NCBI RefSeq assembly: GCF_038630985.1 | Contig: NZ_CP152049.1 | Coordinates: 6,463,501-6,527,500 of the forward strand | Direction of reading: 5' to 3' | DNA length: 64,000 nt | Source of the DNA: Paenibacillus sp. FSL H8-0548 | GTDB lineage: Bacteria; Bacillota; Bacilli; Paenibacillales; Paenibacillaceae | Shown: one piece after another, positions 45,369-53,451 of the stretch | How positions within the stretch are numbered: position 1 is the first letter of the stretch | Layout: each line of letters begins with the position of its first letter | Notes under the pieces: generated by a model | What the model saw: only the letters and a program-made list of their open reading frames with translations | The model's database searches: none | Told to the model about the DNA's origin: nothing | Made by a program: the position numbers and the translations under genes

Positions 45369-46907
45369 ATGAAGATCACTGAATTGCAAAGAGGTCTTGG
45401 AGAGTACTGGTGGGGAGGGGTTATTAACGAAGGCCATTTAATGCCCTTTGGCGACCATCCACATACGCGTGATTTGCGTTTGACGGATGATAATCAAGCT
45501 TCACCCTTATTACTATCTAATCTAGGAAGGTATATTTGGAGCGAAGAGCCGTTTACCTTCTCATTTAATGAGGGCACCATTACCATCCATCACAAACAGG
45601 AGATAGCGATTGAAGACGGGAACGAAACCCTTCAAGGAGCTTACAGGCATGCATGCCATAACCATTTCCCCCCTTCCGGCGTTACACCTGACAAACTAGC
45701 CTTTGAAGCACCGCAATACTGCACATGGGTAGAAATGTTTTATGAACCTACTCAGGAGAAGCTTCTCCACTATGCGAGATCCATTATCGAGAACGGCATG
45801 CCCCCGGGCGTGTTAATCATTGATGATAACTGGATGCAAGACTATGGGACCTGGGACTTTGATAAGCATAGATTTCCCGACCCCGCAGGTATGATCAAAG
45901 ATTTGCATGAGTTAGGGTTTAAAATCATGCTTTGGGTATGCCCGTATGTAAGTCCCGACAGCATCACCTTCCGGAAATTGCGTGATCTTGGACTCCTGAT
46001 GAAGCATGCTGATGACACCCCTGTCCTGAGAAGATGGTGGAACGGGTATAGTGCGGTCATCGACTATACCAGCCTAGACGGAGCCGTATGGTTCAAACAA
46101 CAGCTAGACAGGCTGGTTGAAGATTACGGGGTGGACGGATTCAAGCTGGACGCAGGAGAACCTCTCTTGCCTGATCTGATGGATGACGTTACAGCAGAAG
46201 TCGCATGGTCACGTCCTGTCCGCCCGATGGAAGATTGCGAATCCTACGCCAGACTCGGAATTGGATACGCGCTTAGCGAATTGCGCATGTGCTGGAAGCT
46301 TGGGGGACAAGCGCTAATCCAGCGGCAACGGGATAAAACGCACTCGTGGGAAGCTGCGACCGGACTGAGGGGACTAATCCCCAACGCGATCGCACAGGGC
46401 CTGATGGGATACGCTTTTAGCTGCCCTGACATGGTTGGCGGAGGAATGGATGGAGATATTAATTCACCGAATTTCCGTTTTGATTCCGAGTTATTTATCC
46501 GTTTTGTTCAATGCTCGGCTTTATTTCCCGCGATGCAGTTTTCCATGGCGCCATGGCGAGTTTTGAACGGCGATGAGCTGGCTTGGTGTATGGATGCGGT
46601 ACAGATCCGAACGGAATTAGGCCCCCTACTCTCCGAGCTTGCAGACCAAGCTGCCGAAGAAGGGCTTCCAATCCTGCGCAGTCTGGAATTCGTTTTCCCG
46701 CAGCAAGGCTTCCATGCTGTTCAGGATCAATTCATGGTTGGCGAGTCCATTCTGGTAGCACCAGTCGTGAATAAGGGACAGATCGTACGAAGCATACAAT
46801 TTCCGGATGGCCGATGGCTGGGAGATGACGGAAGCGTAGTCGAAGGCCCTATCCAGCTCGAAGTCCATGCGCCTCTGTCTCGATTGCCCTGGTATAGAAA
46901 AATTTGA
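45369..46907 (+). CDS. GH31 family glycoside hydrolase (alpha-glycosidase)
   Basis: 512 residues from ATG 45369, with GGAGAG 8 bases upstream; the open frame reaches a TTG at 45327 lying inside the operator. GH31 catalytic barrel: VLIIDDNWMQDYG, nucleophile Asp261 in GFKLDAGEP, and a candidate acid/base Asp322 in QRDKTHSW, where most family members have W.GD. The latter alignment is by eye. C-terminal beta domain (ESILVAPVVNKGQIVRSIQF). No signal peptide, so it acts on imported oligosaccharide. GH31 covers alpha-glucosidase, alpha-xylosidase, alpha-galactosidase and sulfoquinovosidase; specificity cannot be set here. Confidence 0.88.
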   Translation: MKITELQRGLGEYWWGGVINEGHLMPFGDHPHTRDLRLTDDNQASPLLLSNLGRYIWSEEPFTFSFNEGTITIHHKQEIAIEDGNETLQGAYRHACHNHFPPSGVTPDKLAFEAPQYCTWVEMFYEPTQEKLLHYARSIIENGMPPGVLIIDDNWMQDYGTWDFDKHRFPDPAGMIKDLHELGFKIMLWVCPYVSPDSITFRKLRDLGLLMKHADDTPVLRRWWNGYSAVIDYTSLDGAVWFKQQLDRLVEDYGVDGFKLDAGEPLLPDLMDDVTAEVAWSRPVRPMEDCESYARLGIGYALSELRMCWKLGGQALIQRQRDKTHSWEAATGLRGLIPNAIAQGLMGYAFSCPDMVGGGMDGDINSPNFRFDSELFIRFVQCSALFPAMQFSMAPWRVLNGDELAWCMDAVQIRTELGPLLSELADQAAEEGLPILRSLEFVFPQQGFHAVQDQFMVGESILVAPVVNKGQIVRSIQFPDGRWLGDDGSVVEGPIQLEVHAPLSRLPWYRKI

Positions 46908-46932
46908 ATCCTTACGTTAAGGAGAGCTTCTT

Positions 46933-48219
46933 ATGAAAACAATCAAATTAGCTGTTATAGGAGCAGGAGCTAGAGGCTTCTTATCCTATATGCCATATGT
47001 TCAGAGGTTTCCTCACGAGGCAGAGGTAGTCGCGGTGGCCGAACCAAACGACGAGAGAAGAACGAGGTTTGCGGAAGCATTGAATCTAAGCTCGGAACAA
47101 ATCTATTCAACATGGGAAGAGCTGCTAAGCCAGCCCAAGCTTTGTGACGCGCTCCTCATCTGCACACAAGATCAGATGCATTACGAACCTACGATTGCCG
47201 CTCTTAGAGCGGGATATCATGTCCTTCTTGAAAAACCGATGTCCAACAATCCGATGGAGTGCGTGGAAATGGAAAGAATCGCACGTGAAGAAGGACGCTT
47301 GCTCTCGGTCTGCCACGTCTCAAGATACACGCCTTTTTGGCAAAAAATGAAGCAAATCATTCATGACGGTCTTATTGGTGACATAATGTCCATTCAACAC
47401 AACGAAAACGTTGGTTACCTCCACTATGCTCATAGCTTTGTCAGAGGCAATTGGCGGAATGACGCTCTCTCAAGTCCAATGATATTGGCCAAATCATGTC
47501 ACGACATGGATCTGATCCGTTGGCTTGTCGATGCGGATTGCACGAAGGTCAGCTCGTTTGGTTCTTTGGGTCATTTTCATATCGACAATGCTCCAGCAGG
47601 CTCAACCGACCGATGTACGGATGGCTGCGCGGTGGAACATACCTGTCCATATTCCGCACTGCGATTTTACATGCAAGACCTTGTGTTAAATCCCTTTGCT
47701 GCACTCATAGCAGATCCGCCTACCGAAACCAATAGAATGAACGCCATCATGGAAGGTCCCTATGGCAAATGTGTCTATCGGACCGATAATAATGTGGTGG
47801 ATCATCAAACGGTGAATATGGAATTTGAAAATGGGGCTACCGTTATATTCAGCATGTGCGGGTTTACGCGTGATATGAACCGCATCGTCCAAGTCATGGG
47901 GACCAAAGGGGAAGTTCGCGGCGATTTGCTAAGCGGCCATATCGATTTATTCGAGTTTTCGTCAGGCAATCAATCTGTTATTCAAACCCAAACCAGTAGT
48001 AGCGGTCATCAAGGAGGCGACGATGGAATTATGCGACAGTTCCTGTCCGACCTTCGGAATGGACGATATATTGACACCTTGACTTCTGCGGAAGCCTCTC
48101 TGGAAAGTCATCTTATGGCCTTTGCCGCTGAAGAATCTAGGCTGAGAGAAGGTGCGGTTATGGATATGAAGCTCTTTCGTAAATCTCTTTCATCAACTGC
48201 ACGGGGCAACACTCGTTGA
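46933..48219 (+). CDS. Gfo/Idh/MocA family NAD(P)-dependent oxidoreductase
   Basis: 428 residues. N-terminal Rossmann motif AVIGAGARGFLSY, then LICTQDQMHYEPTIAALRAG and the catalytic lysine motif HVLLEKPM. SPMILAKSCHDMDLIRWL is the substrate-domain strand with the usual His-Asp. An insertion RCTDGCAVEHTCPYSA has three cysteines and may bind a metal, as seen in some relatives; this is inference. Starts 25 bases after GH31 with AAGGAG before the ATG, so it is in the same operon. Likely oxidises or epimerises the sugar released by GH31, and in some such enzymes oxidation assists bond cleavage. Confidence 0.9.
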   Translation: MKTIKLAVIGAGARGFLSYMPYVQRFPHEAEVVAVAEPNDERRTRFAEALNLSSEQIYSTWEELLSQPKLCDALLICTQDQMHYEPTIAALRAGYHVLLEKPMSNNPMECVEMERIAREEGRLLSVCHVSRYTPFWQKMKQIIHDGLIGDIMSIQHNENVGYLHYAHSFVRGNWRNDALSSPMILAKSCHDMDLIRWLVDADCTKVSSFGSLGHFHIDNAPAGSTDRCTDGCAVEHTCPYSALRFYMQDLVLNPFAALIADPPTETNRMNAIMEGPYGKCVYRTDNNVVDHQTVNMEFENGATVIFSMCGFTRDMNRIVQVMGTKGEVRGDLLSGHIDLFEFSSGNQSVIQTQTSSSGHQGGDDGIMRQFLSDLRNGRYIDTLTSAEASLESHLMAFAAEESRLREGAVMDMKLFRKSLSSTARGNTR

Positions 48220-48276
48220 ACGAATTAAGATTCGTGAACGACTATCAATCTATTCAAGAATCTAAGAAGGTATAAA

Positions 48277-48314
48277 CAAGACCGACCCGCAGAACTGCGG
48301 GTCGGTCTTGTTTT
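48277..48314. terminator. Bidirectional terminator between convergent operons
   Basis: CAAGACCGACCCGCA (48277-48291) pairs perfectly with TGCGGGTCGGTCTTG (48296-48310) around GAAC, followed by TTTTG. The minus strand also ends in a T-rich run. Closes the GH31/Gfo-Idh operon and the DUF4832 gene. Confidence 0.95.
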
Positions 48315-48352
48315 GTAGGTTTAAGCTAATCGGATGGCGATCAGCTTACTAC

Positions 48353-51289
48353 TTATTCGAAACGAATCTCATCTATCCAGACTGAACTGTTGCCCCCATG
48401 CCAAAACGTCATCGACAGTTGGCCAGGGGTGCTGCGATCTACGCCGTTCGCTGCCAAATCAATTTCAATATTTTTGTAGCTGGTCGTTATCGCATCTCCG
48501 CTGAAAGCCGCCAATGTTTTGGTCACTCCGCCGATCGTGAGTTCGAAGTGGCTTTGCTCACCCCCATTAGCGCCTTTGATACGAATCACCATTTTCGAGT
48601 AGCTTCCTATGTTCTGGTTGATATCCGTGCCTAACCATCCGTCATTGTTATACTGAAGCTTCAATGCCCCTGATTCAATTACGCCTGCGTTATTGACAAA
48701 CCCATTTGCGCTTGACCACTTGCCAAGATCATTGGCTCCCGGCCAGCTCGGCGAGTTATCGAAGTTATCTAACAGCAAGCCGGTTGTCCCGCCTCCTCCG
48801 GCATTTGTTGTTACATTAACTACTGCGCTTGCAGCCGATAGATTGCCGGCCGCGTCTTTTGCTTTCACGGTATACGCGTATGCCGTGTTGGCATTTAATC
48901 CGCTATCCGTAAAGCTAGTCACCGCAGATGTGCCCGTTTGATTGCCGTTTCTGTAGATCACATACTCCGTTACGCCGACATTGTCCGTCGAACCGCTCCA
49001 TGACAAGCTTACGCTGTTCGATGTTTTACTCGGTACGCTCAAATTCGTTGGCGCAGTCGGTGCTTGCGTATCGCCGGCGCTGCCGCCTCCGGAAATCTGA
49101 ATGCGGTCAAAATCAGGCGCCCAGCCTGTCGGATTAGAGAAATGGATCGTGTTATTGCCTGCATTCAGCTGGACCTGGGCCTGAACGGTGCCAACCGCAG
49201 TCCAGCCTCCCGTGCTCGGCAGATTAAGCGTGGAAGCTGATCCTCCGTTTACGCGTAGCTGTACGGAACGAGCCTCGCCGCTTAGATAAGATACCGTCAT
49301 CGTATACGTTCCTGCAGCTGACACGCTTATTCCGTTAAATTGCAAAGTACCGTCATTATTCCCGACATACCCTACCTTTGAGCTTCCTGAGCATGTTGCG
49401 CACGAGGAAACGATAGCTGCTCCAGTCCGCGTATTGCTTGCGGATTCCGCTTCATAAGCTGTACCGGTTTCGCCCCCTCCGGAAGCGTTTGTAGTCGTAC
49501 TTACAGAGCTGCTGTTGCCTGATACGTTCCCCGCTGCATCCTTCGCCCTGACTGTGTAGCTGTAATTCGTGGCTGGACTTAACCCTGTATCCGTAAAGCT
49601 ATTGGTGCTCGAAGAGCCTACCGATACGCTTCCGCGGTAAATATCGTAACCGGTCACGCCTACGTTGTCGGTTGAAGTCGACCACGTCAGACTGACGCTG
49701 CTCGAAGTCGTCTCGCTTACTGCCAGATTCCCTGGCGTGCTTGGCGCCTGAGTATCTGTGCTTCCTCCGCCGCTATAGCTGCCATCATATGCCGTTTGGG
49801 TCAGGTTATACGAAAGCGTATTGTCCGACTTTAACAAATCGAAGGGCCCGATGTTCTGATTGGCAGGGTCCATACCGATTCCTACTTTGCCGAGCGGCGT
49901 TCGGCCGCCTGTATAATAGTTGGTATTGGCAAATCTCGCGCTTGGCTTATGCCCGTATGGGTCAAGAATGGAAAGGGCCAAGGTGTAGGTTCCCGCCGGA
50001 ACATTGGAAGGGATTGTAAACGCACCGGAAACCTGCTGAACGGCAGGCGCTTGATTATATTGGCGCGTCGTGCTGTTCCAATTGTCACCCGGCATCCAAT
50101 TCCGTATGTCCACGTTGTTAAAAATACCTTTCCAAGCTACCGTACGATCGCTTCTCAGCAAACTGGCTTCCACTGGCCAGTTATAATAGAACGGAGCCGA
50201 CCCTTTGTTCACGACTTGAAAGGATACATCCATTGACCCGCCAGGCTGCACGCTTCCCGAGAATGTCGCTTGATTGACGACGAAGCGGTATCCGAATTCC
50301 TTCTGCATCAAAGCTGCTCCCTGCGATACGTTCGAATTGCCGGCATCGTACAGATCAATCCAGCCCAGACTGGTTGTATGTGTTTTTTTGATCCAATCGA
50401 TGACAAAGTTCCGATGGTTCGGATCGCTTAACGTGTCGTTAGGGGAATCACCCGGCTGAATATCCTTCTGCCCCCAATCGTAGGCAACCTCGCCGCCATT
50501 AATTTGCGTCCTCCAGACATCCCTTGCGACAATGCCTTCTCCTCCAGACAGATCGTCAATCAAGGCAAATGAGTCCCATAGAAATCCGAAGTTATAATTT
50601 TGGAATGTATCGGGATACCGCACTTGGACCTTCTTGTTCTGAAAAGCTTGCGTAGCGGCATCGCCTAATGCCGTCTGGAAGCTGAGCGGAATTCTGTCCG
50701 TATTGTCCGTCATCTTATCCGGCCAAATATGATGCTCGCCCCAATTCCCCCACAACCCGAGCTCGATATAGGCAACTCTCGGGTCGTTATCCCAAGCTTG
50801 GCCAAGCTTCTGGATGAAAGCTGTAAGACGGTTTTTTAATGTTTCCGACGTCCATTGCGTCGTCACATCCCCGTGAGGTACGCCTTGGGGCCAATATTCT
50901 CCTCCGTTCGGATAGACGATGAACACGCGAGGAATCACCTTTTTATTCTGGTTTTCGATCCCTGCCCACGCCGTATTGCTCCAATCCTTGATCTTCTGAA
51001 CGGAGTCCGACGCCGCATTCTCCAAATCGGTGTATTTGATATAGTGCTTAAACACAGTTCCGTACTCATGATTCGAGAAGCTGGTGTCGTTCATGAACCG
51101 AGTAGGCCTAAATCCTTTAAAGGGATTTTTGTAAGCCTCTTGCGTCTCTGTCAGAGTAACGCTGATCGGACCAACAGCTGCTGATACCGACTCGCTTAAC
51201 GGTACTACCAAAGAACCTCCTGTTAGCAAAATAAACAATAACAACATGGTAAACGCTTTCATAAATGGCTTTGAAAAACTGTTTTTCAT
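48353..51289 (-). CDS. Secreted DUF4874/DUF4832 protein with Fn3 and CBM domains
   Basis: 978 residues, no SLH, so likely released. Signal peptide 1-38. DUF4874/DUF4832 region about 45-480 with NPFKGFRPT, LWGNWGEHHIWP (Glu near 185) and NGGEVAYDWG (Glu near 265), matching the two glutamates of the 35423-41827 units. Fn3 at 506-597, CBM6/35-like at 605-733 (YEAESAS, VSYLSGEARSVQLRVNGG), Fn3 at 738-828, and a C-terminal beta-sandwich (832-978, MVIRIKGANGGEQSHFEL) homologous to residues 536-684 of the 2134-residue protein. Promoter and double operator lie upstream. GGGAGGG precedes the ATG. Substrate unknown. Confidence 0.9.
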   Translation of the reverse strand: MKNSFSKPFMKAFTMLLLFILLTGGSLVVPLSESVSAAVGPISVTLTETQEAYKNPFKGFRPTRFMNDTSFSNHEYGTVFKHYIKYTDLENAASDSVQKIKDWSNTAWAGIENQNKKVIPRVFIVYPNGGEYWPQGVPHGDVTTQWTSETLKNRLTAFIQKLGQAWDNDPRVAYIELGLWGNWGEHHIWPDKMTDNTDRIPLSFQTALGDAATQAFQNKKVQVRYPDTFQNYNFGFLWDSFALIDDLSGGEGIVARDVWRTQINGGEVAYDWGQKDIQPGDSPNDTLSDPNHRNFVIDWIKKTHTTSLGWIDLYDAGNSNVSQGAALMQKEFGYRFVVNQATFSGSVQPGGSMDVSFQVVNKGSAPFYYNWPVEASLLRSDRTVAWKGIFNNVDIRNWMPGDNWNSTTRQYNQAPAVQQVSGAFTIPSNVPAGTYTLALSILDPYGHKPSARFANTNYYTGGRTPLGKVGIGMDPANQNIGPFDLLKSDNTLSYNLTQTAYDGSYSGGGSTDTQAPSTPGNLAVSETTSSSVSLTWSTSTDNVGVTGYDIYRGSVSVGSSSTNSFTDTGLSPATNYSYTVRAKDAAGNVSGNSSSVSTTTNASGGGETGTAYEAESASNTRTGAAIVSSCATCSGSSKVGYVGNNDGTLQFNGISVSAAGTYTMTVSYLSGEARSVQLRVNGGSASTLNLPSTGGWTAVGTVQAQVQLNAGNNTIHFSNPTGWAPDFDRIQISGGGSAGDTQAPTAPTNLSVPSKTSNSVSLSWSGSTDNVGVTEYVIYRNGNQTGTSAVTSFTDSGLNANTAYAYTVKAKDAAGNLSAASAVVNVTTNAGGGGTTGLLLDNFDNSPSWPGANDLGKWSSANGFVNNAGVIESGALKLQYNNDGWLGTDINQNIGSYSKMVIRIKGANGGEQSHFELTIGGVTKTLAAFSGDAITTSYKNIEIDLAANGVDRSTPGQLSMTFWHGGNSSVWIDEIRFE

Positions 51290-51310
51290 CAGTCATCCCT
51301 CCCATATTTT

Positions 51311-51343
51311 AAAAGTTTGCGCAAATTAATTGCGCAAACTTTT
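51311..51343. promoter_or_regulatory. Double LacI operator ahead of the 48353-51289 gene
   Basis: Perfect 14-bp arms AAAAGTTTGCGCAA and TTGCGCAAACTTTT around ATTAA. Each arm itself contains the TTGCGCAA palindrome; their centres are 13 bases apart. Lies just after the -10 box of the minus-strand promoter. Confidence 0.85.
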
Positions 51344-51351
51344 GCGTTTTT

Positions 51352-51381
51352 AGTATATTCTAAATTCGCTCACTCCGTCAA
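51352..51381 (-). promoter_or_regulatory. Promoter of the 48353-51289 gene
   Basis: TTGACG (51376-51381), 18-base spacer, TATACT (51352-51357) on the minus strand. The operator begins nine bases downstream. Confidence 0.75.
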
Positions 51382-51445
51382 TCTAAATAATACTGACTCC
51401 CGATTATCATGACTCATTGATCCATTTATTGTAGTTTTGAATGCC

Positions 51446-51491
51446 AAATAGCCGTCACTCAGACTGTAATGATAGCTGAGGACGGCTATTT
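51446..51491 (-). terminator. Terminator of the lacI gene
   Basis: AAATAGCCGTC (51446-51456) pairs with GACGGCTATTT (51481-51491), eleven pairs with a long partly paired loop. On the minus strand it follows the lacI stop at 51509 by 17 bases. The T-run is short. Confidence 0.6.
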
Positions 51492-51508
51492 CGGAATTTT
51501 TCATTGTT

Positions 51509-52522
51509 TTACTCCTTATTTAACACGCTAGCACATGATTCTCTTACAATTAGCTCCGTCTTTATACTGATGCTAACTTCCGAGATATTTTTGTTCGTGA
51601 TCAATTCTGTAAGTACTTTTACAATGATGGAGCTAATATCGTATCTAAACCTTCGAACGGTCGTGAGCGGTGGAACCATGAACTCCGATAGCTTCAAATC
51701 ATCAAAACCAACCAAAGAGATATCCTTAGGAATACGGATGTTCAGCTCGGCCAAACCCTTCATAGCTCCAAAAGCAATGATATCGTTCAACGTAAAAATA
51801 GCCGTTATAGACGGGTCTTCACTCATCAATTGCTTCACCGCCTCATATCCATGAGCAGGATCAAATGCTCCTAATACGACATGGCTTTCCATCCACGGCA
51901 GCTTAAAATCGCGAAATGCATCTTTGCAACCGTCGAGACGATTTACGTTCACGAGATGGTTTTTTGGCCCAGCTATAATCCCAATTTTCTGATGACCTAA
52001 CTTATGCAGATATCGAATCACCTCATAAGCGCCTTTACGGTTATCATAGTCAATATAGTTATGGCCGATTTTGTAGGTTCTTCCATTCGTAAGCAAGTAC
52101 GGAATTTCGAGTCTCTCAAGCTCTTCAAACAACTTGTCGTTGACAATGGGGTCAAATATGATGGCTGCGTCCGCTTTCCCCTCGCTCAAAAGTCTATATG
52201 CCGGAGAGGACTGCAAATCTGTACTGTGCTTCACAATATCAATCTGGTGACCATATGCTTCAAATTCTTCCTTTAAGTGATTCAAGTCGGCAGAGGTTGA
52301 AGGGTCATTATCGAAGAAATCATTATGGCCTGGAATGATTACGGCAATCGTATAGGGGATGCCTGCCAGCTGGGAGGGAGAGACGCCCGGTTTTAAATGT
52401 TCATTAGCAATGTCCAACACTTTTCTGCGGGTCTCCTCGCTGAAATTGCCTTGATTGTTTATGATCCTGGACACTGTACTAATCGAAACGTTTGCCTTTT
52501 TTGCAATTTCTTTAAGTTTGAT
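51509..52522 (-). CDS. LacI family repressor, apparent non-canonical ATC start
   Basis: 337 residues if begun at ATC 52522. The first ATG/GTG/TTG in frame is GTG 52474, but that would remove half of the helix-turn-helix. The codons upstream of it encode IKLKEIAKKANVSISTVSR, a textbook LacI DNA-binding start, and GGAGGGG lies 5 bases before the ATC. Between that point and an in-frame TAA farther upstream there is no ATG, GTG or TTG. The effector domain (about 60-330) has YTIAVIIPGHND, GKADAAIIFDP, KIGIIAGPKN, TAIFTLNDIIAFGAMKGL and ISLVGFDDLKLSEF. Likely repressor of the DUF4832, GH31 and ABC operons through TTGCGCAA-type sites. A start-codon mutation or sequence error is the alternative. Confidence 0.85.
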   Translation of the reverse strand: MKLKEIAKKANVSISTVSRIINNQGNFSEETRRKVLDIANEHLKPGVSPSQLAGIPYTIAVIIPGHNDFFDNDPSTSADLNHLKEEFEAYGHQIDIVKHSTDLQSSPAYRLLSEGKADAAIIFDPIVNDKLFEELERLEIPYLLTNGRTYKIGHNYIDYDNRKGAYEVIRYLHKLGHQKIGIIAGPKNHLVNVNRLDGCKDAFRDFKLPWMESHVVLGAFDPAHGYEAVKQLMSEDPSITAIFTLNDIIAFGAMKGLAELNIRIPKDISLVGFDDLKLSEFMVPPLTTVRRFRYDISSIIVKVLTELITNKNISEVSISIKTELIVRESCASVLNKE

Positions 52523-52680
52523 ACGCGCCCCTCCAATCCTTACGAAACTTTTTGCACAACAAGGAAATTATAGCGTTTATTCATGTTCTCAGTCAATCAT
52601 ATGCAGGTACTGGATTTAGATTGATTTATTACTTTATATCTGAATGCCAAATCTGCTGACTCTCTCTTCAACTCTTATAT

Positions 52681-52745
52681 ACAACAGATCCACACCTTCA
52701 AGTCATGAAGGCGTGGATCTATTTACCCTTTTAAAAACTTTCAAC
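52681..52745. repeat. 65-bp dispersed hairpin repeat, copy B (mgtC terminator)
   Basis: 61 of 65 bases match copy A at 21490-21554. The hairpin (AGATCCACGCC with GGTGTGGATCT on the minus strand) lies just after the mgtC-type stop, and the repeat extends over the last few codons of that gene. The gap 52523-52730 between the LacI and MgtC genes contains nothing else recognisable. Confidence 0.8.
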
Positions 52746-53447
52746 CTTGGCGGATATGACATTACTCATTTTCTTGGAATCCATATATACGTCAGTGGCA
52801 TATGTTTTATCGTTTACTCTGGCTTGAATATCGAGCTGATAGGTTTCTTCTGCCTGTAGATCCTTAACTCTTACATTTTTAATCATTATATTCCGCTCCT
52901 GCAGCTCTTTGATAATCCCTGTCATATTCGTTGACCTCTCTACTACGAGCTCTATTAGCATTTCCTTCTGATGCAGGGATTTCGGGCCTATCCTCCAGAT
53001 AATCGCAGGTATTAGCTTGATGCTAATAAATAAGAAAACAACGGCAATGATCGCTTCTCCGATAAATCCTGCACCAACCGCAATCCCAATTGCTGATGCG
53101 ACCCACACCATTGCCGCCGTCGTTAGGCCGCTAATCATATCATGATTTCTCTTCAAAATAACACCAGCTCCGAGAAACCCAACTCCTGTAACAATTTGCG
53201 CGGCCAGACGCATTGGATCCATAACGATACCGCTGACCTTAGGAAATTCATAGGCCGAATGATTCGACACAATCGTTAATAGACAGCTCGCTAACGTTAT
53301 AACAAGGCTCGTCTTCAGCCCCGCTGGCTTTCTTTTCAATTCTCTTTCCATGCCAAGCACTAACCCCAGCACCATAGCAATCGCTAGCCTAATAATGACT
53401 TCCATATCAACCAAATAAACTGAAATAGTGTCCATAATGTTATCCAT
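52731..53447 (-). CDS. MgtC/SapB family membrane protein
   Basis: 238 residues. N-terminal four to five membrane helices with the family signature LVLGMERELKRKPAGLKT and TGVGFLGAGVILK, plus GLTTAAMVWVASAIG. The C-terminal 90 residues form a soluble ACT-like domain (IKNVRVKDLQAEETYQLDI). MgtC proteins affect magnesium homeostasis and phosphate or ATP balance; mechanism unsettled. Starts 4 bases after the phosphatase gene, so probably the last gene of the phosphodiesterase operon. AAGGTAA precedes the ATG. Confidence 0.9.
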   Translation of the reverse strand: MDNIMDTISVYLVDMEVIIRLAIAMVLGLVLGMERELKRKPAGLKTSLVITLASCLLTIVSNHSAYEFPKVSGIVMDPMRLAAQIVTGVGFLGAGVILKRNHDMISGLTTAAMVWVASAIGIAVGAGFIGEAIIAVVFLFISIKLIPAIIWRIGPKSLHQKEMLIELVVERSTNMTGIIKELQERNIMIKNVRVKDLQAEETYQLDIQARVNDKTYATDVYMDSKKMSNVISAKVESF

Positions 53448-53451
53448 CGTG

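Noticed and set aside
51509..52474. LacI gene beginning at GTG 52474
   Set aside because: Would cut the DNA-binding helix-turn-helix in half; coding continues upstream in frame.
52731..53447. Reading the MgtC protein as a virulence factor
   Set aside because: The family is widespread in environmental bacteria and nothing else here relates to host interaction.
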